From Periconia sp. R9002 (Eukaryota > Ascomycota > Dothideomycetes > Pleosporales > Periconiaceae), in contig JAMAHW010000034.1 of the NCBI GenBank assembly GCA_023627715.1, positions 299,625-363,624 on the forward strand: 64,000 nucleotides of DNA. Direction: 5' to 3'. This document shows, in pieces, positions 33,021 to 44,859 of this stretch (position 1 is the stretch's first letter; each line of letters begins with the position of its first letter). The notes beneath the pieces were generated by a model. The model did not search any database. It was not told the origin of the DNA and was given only the letters and a program-made list of their open reading frames with translations. The position numbers and the translations under genes are program-made.

Positions 33021-33916
33021 TCTTCTTCGCACGGAAGTATACAGATAAGGGACGACTAAAAACCTCAATCTTCGTCAAACACAACGAAGAAAAAACTAAC
33101 AACCCGTTGTTGGCAAGTAACGTCGACGACAGCAGTCACACGAAAATCTCACAGCAAAAAGAGGGAGGAGGGGACAAGCTTACGTCTAATATATGTAACC
33201 AGAGAGAGCTCCACCGCCGCTCTGTCAAGCTAGCTTGGGGGATCAATGACAGGGAGCTTTTGCTAGCGATTCCATGTGCGGGGAAAGGAACAAGCTTTCC
33301 CCGCCGTGTGTGGAAACCATACAAGTACACGAACGGCAGGCGCCGTGCCTAAGCTAGAGCATGCTGGGCCGTGGCACGGCGCTGAATGGTTGGGTAAGGA
33401 TCGTCAGACGCCTCTCGCTCGGATTCAGATCTGGGTTGCCGGTGCGGCGCGTGTCTGACTGCGTCTTTGTGAAGCCTTTGCTAGATAGGTCACGCGAAAA
33501 AGGGAACTCCTAGTACTCTTCAACATTCGTCCGGAGAACTGCGGGGAAAGCTTTTGTTCTTCTGGTTTAAGTGGGGTTGGGAGCAAATTAAGCATGTCGA
33601 AGCCTTTTCTGAGTTTCGCGTTCCCCACAGGCGAAGCGTAGCGTTTCTTGGGGGATATGTGCTAAGCGACGCGTCGCTGAAGTGGCTGGGGTGGTGCAAG
33701 GGGGACTACTGGATTGGGAGAACACGACAGGAGCTGAACGCCAGTCGATGAAAGAGTTGGGATGGGAAGGGGTGGAGGGGTGGGGATTGATGGGGCTATT
33801 GCGATAGTTCGATGGTGTCTAGACGGCCGAAAAAAATAAAGAATATAAAAAGAGGATGGGAAAACAAAGGAAAGAAAAGAAGAATCCTCTAACATCTTTG
33901 GAATCCCCGAAAACCC
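33021..33916. other. intergenic; promoter of the MFS permease
   Basis: About 0.9 kb between two same-strand genes. No gene or repeat family recognised. Confidence 0.5.
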
Positions 33917-35396
33917 TCAAAAAGACCTCACAAACCTCAACCTCCTTTCCTCCCCCGACATCTCGCTGCAAAACCTCCACTCGACCTCCTTAACCCCCAC
34001 AAACCTCGCAAACATCTCCTCCCCCATCCACATCCTAATCTCCCCATCCTTCTTCAACTCACCAAGCGCCTCCTCCAAATCCCTAGGCAACCTCTTCACG
34101 ACGCCAAACGCCGCCAACTCCTCCTCGTTCATCTCCTCGGGGTACATTCCCTCCAAGTCACGATGCACCAGCACGCGCTGCTCTTCCATCCCGTCCCTCC
34201 CACTCATCAGCGCCAGCGCGACTATTAAATACAGATTCGCCGTCGCATCCACGAAGCGCAATTCCCACCTATTCCCCGCGATCTTGCGGACGGGGAGGTG
34301 TCGGTTCTGCGTCCCGAACCCGATCCACGACGCATAAAACGTGGTCCCGACGCGGGAATAGCTATCAAAGTTCGCCATACCGACGGCGCACAGCGCAGAC
34401 AACTTCCTCAGGATCCCGGCTAAGAATGCGTCTGCGGTACGCGGGCCCTCGGGGGCCGGGTTGAGCGAGATGTGGATGTGGCAGCTGTTATACGCGTTGG
34501 GGTGGTTGTCGAGGAGTGGGTTGACGGCGAATGTCGCGAGGAGGTCAGCAGCGAGGGCGTGGCGACGAATGATTTCGCGCGCGTGGAGGAGCGCGTCGAT
34601 GGCTTCGAGGGCGGGTTGGGGGCACAGGGCGATTTCGTACTGCTCGACGCCTTCGGTGTGGAATTTCCGCACGGGGATCCCCGCGGCGTCGAGGGAGGTC
34701 GCGATGCGTGTGAGGAGGGCGAGGCGGGATGGGCTGCGGAGCCCAGATGTCGAGGAGTGGCCTGGGCTGGGGTCGAGAGGGTTGGTGGCTGCCGAGGAGA
34801 GGGTTGGGGAGAGGAGGGTGAATTCGATTTCGAAACCCAGGAGGATGGTGGTGTGTGTGGTTTGGAAGGTCTGGAGGACGGATTTGAGGAGTTGACGTGG
34901 GCAGCAGCGGGTTTTATCTTCTGGGTTGTTGGACTTGGTAGATGGGGAGGTGAGGTAGGTATCGCACATGACCTAAATTTACATCCTCAAAAATCAGTTC
35001 AGTACAAGGCTGGGAGATAGGTCCTCAAAAGTATGAACAATGTTGGCACAAAGCAAAACAGTCCTCGTATTCAGGGGCGCAACTAACCCTCGCATGCTGC
35101 CCATCACCATCACAAAACGGCATCAGCGACGCCCAATCCGGATGGAGTTCCCATACTTCGGGACCGCGAGGGAAGTACTTCGGATCCGTCGAGACGGGGA
35201 TGATCATACATCCTTCGCCGAACGTGAAGGGGTCCAGGGTGCCAGAGGCAAGGTCCTTCGCGATGTGCAAGGGCACGATCTGCGTGCGGAGGATGGCGGA
35301 GTAATCGAGCCATTGGAGATGAATGTAATTTATGGAAGGGTGGTTGCCTAAGAAGGCATCGAGGTGTTGGGTACCGCTTTCTGCTATCTCGCCCAT
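33917..35396 (-). CDS. glutamine-synthetase-like gamma-glutamyl ligase
   Basis: Two exons, 35396-35088 and 34972-33917, with a 115-nt intron (GTTAGT...TTTAG, phase 0); 454 residues. The N-terminal GS beta-grasp domain holds INYIHLQWLDYSAILRTQIV and DPFTFGEGCMIIPVSTDPK. The catalytic domain has E151-x-E153 (GFEIEF), EGVEQYEIAL, the SCHIHISL loop (GS H-x-H motif), NRHLPVRKIAG and WELRFVDATANLYL, all expected metal- and substrate-site positions. It is not the housekeeping GS (different N-terminus and helix content); it belongs with GS-like/FluG-C-type ligases that couple glutamate or related acids to amines. Next to a CoA transferase and a carboxylate permease it may gamma-glutamylate an imported amine. 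Cytosolic; no targeting signal. Confidence 0.87.
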
Positions 35397-35913
35397 GGCA
35401 CTGGGTAATGGCGGTACTGTTAGTTATGAGCTAGTTTGGAGAAGCTTACAGATGACTCCAGTGACGACGATCCGAGTTGACCACGATGGTGAGTTACCTA
35501 TTTATGCTTTTGGAGAATAGCAACTTGACGTAGATGGTACTCGAGGAGTGATTTCCACGGTTCGTCTATTACACCCCTCGTATCTTACTCAGCGAATGAG
35601 AACGAATGTACCACCGTGTGTGTTCCTCGAAAGCTGATGAATCGCAAGTTGTGCACATACTTGTGGAGTACAGAGAGGATACACGTACGTCATGGCGTAG
35701 GGCAAGACGGGACCAACCATGCGATGTGTTCAACGGTCAGATTCGAAAATTTTGGCTAGTTAATGATAATTCCGATACCTATTCTGGCTGCGTAGGCACC
35801 CTACAAAATCTGTAGTAAAGCGTAGAGAATATGCACAACACCAGACCACAAACTGAAAATGGACATGCTCTAGATCGCTTCATAAGATGCAAAAGACGGT
35901 AGAGAAAAGGAAA
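35397..35913. other. intergenic; promoter of the GS-like gene
   Basis: About 0.5 kb between same-strand genes. No gene seen. Confidence 0.5.
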
Positions 35914-37603
35914 TTAGTCCATTGTCCCCAAGTTCTTCGCAACCTCAAACTCAGCGTCCGTTTTTTCTCGAACCTCATCCACGCTCACCCCCTCCGCGAC
36001 TTCAATAAGCTTCAAACCCCCCTTCTTCCTGTTCACCTCGAACACACACAGGTCAGTGATGATCATACTGACACACTTCGCGCCTGTTAGCGGCAGCTTG
36101 CACTCCTGGACGATCTTGCTGCTGCCATCTTTGGCGACATGCTCGGTAGCGACGACGACCTTGGTCTTATCCGGGTTGCCGACGAGATCCATGGCTCCGC
36201 CCATGCCCTTGAAGACTTTCCCAGGGACCATGTAATTAGCGAGATCACCGGTCGCGGAAACCTGCAGGGCGCCGAGGATAGAGACGTCAACGTGCCCGCC
36301 GCGGATCATGCCGAAGGATTCGGAAGAGTCAAAGGTAGAGGCGCCTGGGAGGAGAGTTACGGTTTCTTTGCCAGCGTTGATGATGTCGGCATCGACTTCT
36401 TCCTCCGTGGGGTGAGGACCCATGCCTAGGATACCGTTCTCACTTTGAAGCCAGACTTTTCTACCCTCGGGGACGAAGCCTGCAGCCATGGTTGGGATGC
36501 CCACTCCTAGATTAACGTAGTAGCCCTGCTTCAGCTCTTTTGCGGCGCGTCGCGCGATGCGGTCTCGACGAGCAGCGGCTTCGCTGGGTGATGATGGCTT
36601 GTTATCATCTTGTGATGGGTTGCGAAGTTTCTTGATTTCAATATGCTTAGGAGCCGTGGCAGGTACGATGCGATTGACAAAGATTCCAGGCAAGTCGATA
36701 TCATTGGGGTCCAGAGAGCCTATGGGTACTATCTCCTCTGCTTCGACGATGGTCAAACGGGCTGCTTTAGCCATTAATGGGCCGAATGCCTTCGTGGCAT
36801 ATCTGTTGATGACAGTTAGCAAAGCATGATACCAGCGACCTTCAACTGACATACCGGAATACACAATTCCCCTCTTCGTCGGCTTTCCAAGCTCGCACAA
36901 TTGCAACATCTCCGGGTAACGCAGTCTCCATTAGAAACTTGCGACCATTGAAATTTCTCGTTTCTCTTGGTGTGCCATATCCAATTGGGTTTCCCTTCTT
37001 ATCAAATTGCGCAGGGATTTTTCCTTCCTCTATGTATGTGTTCACGGCGGTGGGCGTGTAGAAAGCCGGAATGCCTGCACCCGCGGCGCGAATTCGTTCA
37101 GCCAGTGTACCTTGCGGACAAAGCTCTATCGTGATGTCTCCAGAAAGATACTGCTTCTCCAAGGCCTTGTTATTCCCCAAAAAGCTGATGATGAGCTTGC
37201 TGACTTGTCCAGACTTCGTTATCAAAGCTAGACCACCGACATCCTCAATCCCTGCGTTATTTGATACTGCGGTCAAAGAGTTCAGCGACTGTGGTCCCCG
37301 GTTCTTGATCGCATGTATTAAGGTTTCCGCAACACCAGATAATCCGAACCCTGCGCTGAGAATAGTAGACCCTGATTTGAGATCTGCGACAGCGTGGTCG
37401 GCGGACTTGAAGAGCTTTGATTGTGAACGATCAATGACCGGTTCTCGAGGTACTGGCAGGCTTCGATATCTTTTTTGCGATACTATGCGCCATCTGTTAT
37501 CTAGACTTCGTGCCGCCCGCAATTGCGCTGGAAGTGGTCTGCTATTGCATATGCGTGATGGTAGTGTGAGAAGCAGTCGCGACGCTGCGGGTATGGTATC
37601 CAT
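35914..37603 (-). CDS. succinyl-CoA:3-ketoacid CoA transferase (SCOT family)
   Basis: Two exons, 37603-36855 and 36802-35914, with a 52-nt intron (phase 2); 545 residues. The N-terminus ([20 protein letters not shown] plus several Arg) is a likely mitochondrial presequence. The alpha-type half (about 60-290) includes [13 protein letters not shown] and [19 protein letters not shown]. The linker (about 295-325) is charged ([18 protein letters not shown]). The beta-type half carries [10 protein letters not shown] and the catalytic Glu371 in [11 protein letters not shown], then [14 protein letters not shown] and the C-terminal VEMAEGVS-like helix. It transfers CoA from succinyl-CoA to a 3-keto acid (acetoacetate or 3-oxoadipate) in mitochondria. 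Most fungi have a housekeeping SCOT; its place beside a GS-like ligase, an ACS-type permease and a regulator suggests pathway use here. Full length for the family. Confidence 0.93.
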
Positions 37604-38019
37604 GATGCAGGATGCAGGAATAAGGTGAAGTTGTTCACGCGACCAGAATTCGCTTCGAATTGGCTATTGATTACACGCATAGAAAATGAAAAATAAAGCC
37701 TGGGCAAACCATCGAAGGGGGGAAACAATCGCGTCGCGGGATTGAATCTTGCTTATGATGCAATCGACACTTGCCGAGGGGCGATCACGTCGGATCCAGA
37801 AGTAGAACCGAAGAGGAACGTCCAATGGCCAACCGGGAGGGAAAACGATGCTCCACCCTGAGAGCTATGGGCGGGGTAGCTATCCGAGTGTGCATCTCCA
37901 TTGTACAGAAGTGTTACCGTGCCCAAGTAAAACGAGCCGCTTTCCGTAGTCTTGACACGTCCTTGGGCAAGATCAATTGAAGTGCTCGTATGCCTTCAAG
38001 GTTGAGAGTGAGATTGCGC
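37604..38019. promoter_or_regulatory. promoter of the SCOT gene, 3' flank of the regulator
   Basis: About 415 bp upstream of the minus-strand SCOT start. It contains CGG- and CCG-type triplets that a Zn2Cys6 protein could use (for example near 37784-37795), but no clear inverted pair was identified. Confidence 0.3.
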
Positions 38020-40280
38020 TTATTGGAGTCCGGAATCCAATGGATTAGTCCAGTCCATCCACATGAACGCATTTGGATCCTGCACAGCAACATCCAGAAG
38101 CGAGGAATCAAAGTCCCCAACATTCATAACAGTCTCGATGACCTGATTATCCGACATGGCCGAAAACTGGAACGCATCAGGCCAAACCGTGGCAGTAGGC
38201 ATGGAATAGTCCAAGTGACTCGACGAATGTTGCAATAAATCCGCCGCAGGTGTTGTATATAAGGTATTATTAGTCTTCGTCAGCGGGCTTTGAGAAGAAC
38301 CCAAGCTTGGCTGGACGGGTGGGAGTGCGCGCGGGAGCTCTGGTGCTTGCCTGAGGAGCTCGCGGAGGTACTTGCCAAACACCACAGAAGCGCCGTTCCG
38401 ATGACTTGGGGTACTTCCTATACGCTCCAGGACGATGGCTGTCTCGTCTATGAGATTGCGCACGCTGGGGGCGAGGCTGTGATTACCACTGGGGGCAGGG
38501 GCACTGAGCTGGAGAGCAACGCATGCTGCGAAGCAGATCATGGTGACGGTGTTGTTCGGCATAGATTTCAAGCGAGCTTCGCCTTGAATCGCAGCTCGCA
38601 TAACGTTGAGGGCGGAAGATAGGGCGGATGCACGGAAGAGGCGTTTGACCTCGAGTGGTGCCGTTGGATGGTTGATGACGCCGCTGTAGGCGGAAAGGCG
38701 GGTGTGGGTGACAAGGATTTCTACGTAGGGTGGGAGCGCTTGTTGCGTGCCTTCGCCGATTGAGGCGGTCCAGGTAGCTAGCCAGGTATTGAAAAAACTT
38801 TCAATAATTGACTCGATTTCTTTGGCGACTTCGGATCCAACATCACCAGCCCGATATCCATCACATCGTGAACGGACCGCACTGAAGAGGCCGTCCAGAT
38901 CTCGGCGAAGAACAGCCATCGAGACAAGCGGCCCATCCTGACGAGCCGATAAGCTGCTACGATGCCACCCATCACAATGCTGAAGTAGTGAAGTGATGGG
39001 CACGCAGTAGCTGCGACCTCGAGCCAAGCATACGCCACGTTCCAAAACGAACAAAGAGACCCATACCCTTTCTCTTCTTCGAAGCAACATTCGACCCCAT
39101 TCAGAGTTACTATCGACATCTTCAAACCCATCCATAGCTAATGCTTTGTTGGCATCCAGACTCTCGGCTTTGGGAACTCTGTTCACAACCTCCTGGTCAA
39201 ATGATTGCGAAGGCACCACGATCTTGTTGAGAGATAGATCTAATGCAATACTGAGAGCAGTGGAGATGTAAAGTCCTGCGTCGTCATCGCTGGCATGGAC
39301 GCCAGCTGGCATCCAGGGAACGTTTACCATAAACGCCAAGACAATTTCGACCGAGCGGAGTCTTCTCGTGATGACCTGCTCAGCAAGCAGCTTCCGGTGC
39401 ACAAGCAGTCTCCTCGCGATAGCCCCGGTCGAGGGCATGAATAACGAAGAAGCAGTAAGAATCGAGGTGAAGAGAAACGAAGACTGCTTTCTGATGAACG
39501 ACATGTTCCCGTGAACCTTCGGATCTAAACCCCATCGGGTATGAGCGAGTTCATCGAAGAAGAAACTCATAAGAGTTTGCGCCTCTTCCGTAGTCACAAG
39601 CCCGAGGGTGATGGGGTCGTACTTGGGGCCTTGATCAAGTGTCGCTCTCATCGGGAGGAAGAATCGGTGAACATCAGAATACGTATCTTGTTCGCTTCCG
39701 TACAATGTGCCTTAATACGTCGTATAGATCAGCAAAGCTGAATGATTGGGGAAGATAAAGTTTCATTGGAGTTAGTCTAGGAGAAGGGAAGGAGAAACAT
39801 ACTCGGGGTATATGGATTGTCAGTAGATGGCGATGTAGCAGCCAACCGAAGATCCGACGCACGGGCAAGCAGCTGTAATGGATTTTCCGCATCGTCCAGT
39901 GTAAGATGATCGTTATTCGGCGGCAAGGCAACTTCATCCGTCAATGTTAGCGACGGATGTCTGGGAAGCGTATGCGCATCAACAGTAGCTGATCCTCCTC
40001 CTCGCACCTCATTGAGAAGCCGTTGCAACTGCTCACTAGCAGAACCCTCTGACGCAGCTTCAGCCTTCGACCTCTTAAGTGCCTCTTCGACCTGATGGAT
40101 AGCTTTTTCAAGTCCAGTGCGCTTGTTCTTGACTCCTTTTTGTCTTCCGACATGGAAGCCGCCGGGCACTATACATTCTGTCCCAGATTGCGAACATTTT
40201 TCGCAAATGGCACCGGCTCCCCTCTTGCATTTGATTTTGCTCTTTCTGCAATTCAGACAGGCGGCCTGTCTGCTTGCCAT
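38020..40280 (-). CDS. Zn2Cys6 fungal transcription factor
   Basis: Two exons, 40280-39803 and 39710-38020, with a 92-nt intron (phase 1); 722 residues. The cluster C8-x2-C11-x6-C18-x7-C26-x2-C29-x6-C36 follows ATG almost at once; a linker (GGFHVGRQKGVKNKRTG) and a coiled dimerisation helix (about 55-95) come next. After an acidic/Asn-rich hinge, the fungal-specific middle domain runs from about 170 to 560 (SFFFDELAHTRWGLDP, ISTALSIALDLSL, RRRERVWVSLFVLERGVCLARGRSY). The C-terminus is Asp/aromatic-rich (DFDSSLLDVAVQDPNAFMWMDW), typical of an activation region. Nuclear. It is the last of four same-strand genes (permease, GS-like, SCOT, regulator) and is the obvious candidate to control them. 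Confidence 0.9.
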
Positions 40281-41896
40281 TTCTTAGGTGGGAGGTGATG
40301 AACGCATACAGGGGAGCGTAGAAGTGTTGTCTATGGTCGGAGTGAAAGAGTCGTCAGCGGGAAGGCGCGGGTTTGCGGCGCCATTGGCTTGGGAGATGAC
40401 ATCAATCTCTACCGATTTCTAATCAAATACGAGGCAATTATTTCGCAGAGACTCTGACGTTAAGCAAATGCACAACGCGTCAAAACATGCGGTTTGTCAA
40501 CATCTGTAGGCAATATAAGGTTGAGAGAAACCCCTGCTCGGTACCTCGGCAAATCACACTAGTCCATTTGAGGACTAGAAAGAGATATTTTCATCCTCTG
40601 TCCAGACCATCCTTTCCTCCCACAAGTGACTAATCCATGGGATGTTCAACAGTACAAACTTAAAGATGATGTCTTACATCTATTCATATCTAGACTAAGT
40701 CTTAACTTAGGTCCAGTGGCACTATTACGCGGTTGACGCACTGATTTCTATATTCAGCTTAAAGTAGCAGCCAATCAAGGCGCTTAGTAGATTGCTGATC
40801 CGGATCCTCGACAACCACTACATATGTATTTTGATTAGGAATCTTATAAAAAAATCCAGTGGGGTGGATAGGCTTCTTACTCCGCATCAGTCAATATTGA
40901 TCACGCATGTCAGATATGCAAGAGTCAACGCTACTCTAATAATACAGTTTCAACAATCAATCATCCCTCCAAAACCTACATCACGGTTGGCTGAGCGTGG
41001 AATAGGGCACTGACAGCATTTTACACTTTAACACACTGTTAAAGAGCCTTTAAAAAAGTATACTTAGAGGCTATTCAATAGCTTCTCAAAGTCACAAGTG
41101 CGATTAACACCCTGTTCTCAACCTACTAAGTAGCCAAACTCCGTAATGCAAGTACTTTGGCAAAACATCACAACATTAAAACACAACCCTACCTCTACCA
41201 GAAACACTGCACATTCTCCCTTCACGCTCGTACATACATCAATGTAAGCATGCGGATCCACGCGCCTTACACCATCGCGGCTCTTTGAACACGACAAGCA
41301 AACATTGAAAAGTACCTCCAAACATCCACCCCAAATAAAACAAAACTTCCCCCTTGAAAATTCGCCCTCTCATCTACTATGCAAATTTATCTGTCATTCA
41401 ATCTTCTTCTGCCGCAATGCACGGTGCGTGTGAATACGCTTGAAACTACATACGCCACTCACTTCCAACTCCTACACTTACTCACGGGTCATAAAACTCT
41501 ATGTATGTATATTCACACACACATATGTATACACATATGTACTTACCTCTATATCCACCTCTTACACAAATTAAAACCAATCCTGTTTAAAAAAAATCGT
41601 GTATGCAGCACAGTACATTTCCAAAAAAGAAGCAAGTCGAATGATTCATTATATACTCCATTATCACGCACGATACAATCTTACGGCCAACTTTGTACAA
41701 TTCCAACCTCGCGGATGTGAATGATGATACCTACTACCCTGCCTGTTGAATATATACCTAAGCCAGTATACACATAAGGGGATGAAAGTATAAAATGAAT
41801 CATGGTTGAATATCCCATTTCGCTGGCATCAGGCAATCAACTATGTCGTTGCTAAGGAAAACCTCAATATGCTCAACTCCGACCAACTCATTGTTG
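40281..41896. other. intergenic, AT-rich, no gene seen
   Basis: 1.6 kb; left part is the promoter of the Zn2Cys6 gene, right part the 3' flank of the minus-strand Ubl gene. Runs of TA/AC steps (about 41460-41560) only; frames are short. Confidence 0.5.
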
Positions 41897-44334
41897 CTAC
41901 TGGCCGCTGACGATAGATGGCGAGGGCGGGTGATGGATCTCACTGCTGCTGCTGCCTTCTCCGGCGTTGTTTGCCCCCTCCGCCGTGGCACCCGGTGCTA
42001 CACCATCTGATTTCTGGTTCGCTTCCGCCGACTCCTTCTCCCGCTTCTCCCTCTCCTCCCGCTCTCGCTCTTCCCTCGCGGCTCGCTCCTCCTCTGCTGC
42101 ACGTTCGGCCCTAATGCGTTCCTCCTGCGCCTGAACCATACGCTCTCCCACACCCGGTAGCAAGCTCGCTACGAAGAGGGCAAAGCCACGCTCCGCACTA
42201 CGAATCGACTCGCGTATCCAGCTGGCGCGCTGCTCTTCCTGCTGGTGAAGTAGTCTGCGCGCCGCCTCTTCAGGGGTGGGGTCACGGTTCTGCTGTGCTC
42301 CATTGCCGCCGTCTCTAGCTGGTGCTGCTCCATTTGCGTTGTTCGGCCCCCCAACATCCCCTAGAGGAAGCAGTGCCTCGAAATGCCGTCGTACTCGATT
42401 GAATTGTGCGTCAAAAATTCCCATTTGTGCCAAGTACACAACGAGACCGATAAGGCCCATCATTACAGGTCGATACCAGCCACCTCCACCAGCGAAGAAG
42501 TACACAAACATGGCCAGTTTAAGGATAAGCCATATATGGCCTACGACAACGTTTACACGATCGTTTTCCTGCGCGGGGGCGGCTGCTCCCACTGGCTGCG
42601 CGCCATTTCCATTCCTGTTACCGTTGGCATTGCCGGCAACGGCTGGGTTAGCATTTGGACCAGGGTCGATGCCAGCTGCTGCGGCTTGTCCTGGCTGCTG
42701 CGGTGGTCGGTTATTGTCCGTCGGGACAATCGGATTTGCAGCGGCAGCCTGGGCAATTTGCTGACCGATCCCCGCAAGAATGCGTCGGTTCTGTTCGAAT
42801 TGCTGACTGAAGCTGTTGAAAGGAATTGTTGGAACTAATGGCGAGGTTGTGTAGGTACCGCGTTGATCGAAGATGAGTCCAACCGGTCCTTGAGGGCTGG
42901 ACAGGATGAATAGCTCTGGAGGAACATCAGAGGGCGGCGGGGATGTTTGCGTATTCTGATTTGTCGAGCTTGAACGGATCGGAGCGGCATTGATGTTACT
43001 TCGCACACTGTTTATCGATTCCTCAAGTGCAACACCCTGCCTTCTTAACTCAGCTGCAGATTGTTGGAGTGAGACGAAATCACGATTCTGTGCCATTGAC
43101 GGGTTGTTAACCATGGCGGCGAGTCCCACATCAACACTATCCAAGCCAGCTATCAGGTTGCGTACAGCCTGATGTGTATGCTCTAGACGGTTCATGGCAG
43201 CAATTGTACTCACTGTAGACTCATTTCCGTAAGCGGCGAGTAACACGCGCGAATTTTCTACTGTTTGACGAGCTTGTTCTATGGAGCTTCTAATTCGTGC
43301 GAGAGATTGCTCAGGGGTACTCGCATTAATTGGTGATGGGATACGCTGAGCGGGATGCTGAGGAAACCGAGAAAGGATTGGATGTGGCAGTTGGTTCGGA
43401 TTTGGAGGAATGATTGTCTGATTCTCGTTCCAGGTCACTGTCCATCGCTGGCCATTGGGACCTATGGTTTCCCGTCGAACGGTCCTGGTCGTGGTCGGTG
43501 GAAGGTTTAATGCAGCATTTGACGCCTGTTCACCGGATTCGTTACCGTCTCCAGCTTGCTGCTGGGCTCGCTGAGCTTGTGGAAATTGAATGTGGGCCGG
43601 AGGGGCATGGCGTGCGATAGCTTGAGCAATTATCGGTGGAATAAAAGGCCCACCTAGGTTGGGTGGTAATGGGTTGTTCGGAACGGCCTGATAGTGATGA
43701 TAATGGTGATGCGGATGGTGATGGTGGTGTGGCGGCGGCTGTGAAGTAGAACGCGCTTGTGAAGAGGCAGACTGCTGGCCCTCAGGCTGTGGCGCGGGTA
43801 TGTTGCGGAATGGGTTTGTTGCCAGAGGGTTCTGTGGGAGCTCTGCGAGCCCCGGAGGTGGTAGTCGAGATGGATTGGGAGGGGCGGTTGAGGATCGCGG
43901 AGCTGGTGAGGGCGCTGAAGAGGTGGATGGGAGCTCTCGGAGCACAAGATGCAGACTCTGGTCTCGCGACTGGGCAATCTGAGAGAGATTGTTAGCATGG
44001 ACGGTCATTTTGGCCATTCAAATTGGCATAGACGTACGGTTTCCGCGCCGAACACGGACAGTATAGTATCGGTGCCGGTGGCCACAACGCGGCCGCGGTA
44101 GATCAGGCGCATGCGCTCGACGGCGGGTTTGGAGGGTGCAGCATCCTGTATCTTCTGCTTGAGCTCCGAGATGGTAGTGGACGTAGGAAGCGCGGGGAGA
44201 TTGATGCCGCCTTCGACTTCGGGCGAGGGAGAAAGCACGCGCAGATTGACGGTCGTAGAGGCGGATGCAGAGGTGGAGGTGGGATCCGAATTCGTGTCGG
44301 AGTCAGAGCTGCTGGAATCGCTTCGATCGGCCAT
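41897..44334 (-). CDS. Herp/Usa1-like ubiquitin-like-domain ER membrane protein
   Basis: Two exons, 44334-44038 and 43978-41897, with a 59-nt intron (phase 0); 792 residues, ATG at 44334 (MADRSDSSSS). A Ser-rich start is followed by a ubiquitin-like domain (about 28-115: VNLRVLSPSPEV, ISELKQKIQDAAP, RMRLIYRGRVV, DQSLHLVLREL). Then come long disordered Pro/Gln/Asn regions with a His-rich run, and a helical part. A double membrane segment (about 575-620: HIWLILKLAMFVYFFAGGGG, MMGLIGLVVYLAQMG) and a charged Arg/Glu coiled tail follow. Ubl at the N-terminus plus a hairpin of two membrane helices is the plan of mammalian Herp and yeast Usa1, scaffolds of the Hrd1 ER-associated degradation complex. 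It is divergent from the phosphatidylserine decarboxylase gene. Confidence 0.78.
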
Positions 44335-44859
44335 GCTGCTTTGTCCCACCTGGAGTAGGTTGACAGTTGTGGGTGTAGGAGGGAGCGGGAGGGTTGGCGG
44401 AGCGAGGTGGTGGAGGTGGTTTGTCTACGTTGCGCTTTGAGGAAGCTACGTTGAGCATATCCAGTAATATAGGAAATACCCCGACGCCGCAACTCACCAC
44501 CAAGCCACACTGCGCGGTAAAATCAATCACTTGGTGAGCAACATCTCTTGTCTATCACCTGCCGAAATGAACTCTCGTATGATATTATCCGAACATGTAC
44601 GAGATGCATTGCTAGTACGCGTACAAGTAGTACTTGGATCATCACCCGCTTCAGCCCTATGGACATCACGTCATTGGTCATTCCTTTTTTTCCTTGACCC
44701 CTACTAACCAACTGCTAACCACATCCTACATCTACATACCCATAATTCCTCCTCCACCCATCGTCGCAATCCCTTTCGACATTCCTACTAACCACTCAGT
44801 TGTTCGGCGCATCGCATAATTCGATACCCCTTTCTTCTCCCCTCAATGGACCAGTAGCC
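44335..44859. promoter_or_regulatory. shared promoter of the Ubl gene and PSD gene
   Basis: 525 bp between two divergent start codons. CT-rich leaders run outward on both sides. No gene. Confidence 0.45.
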
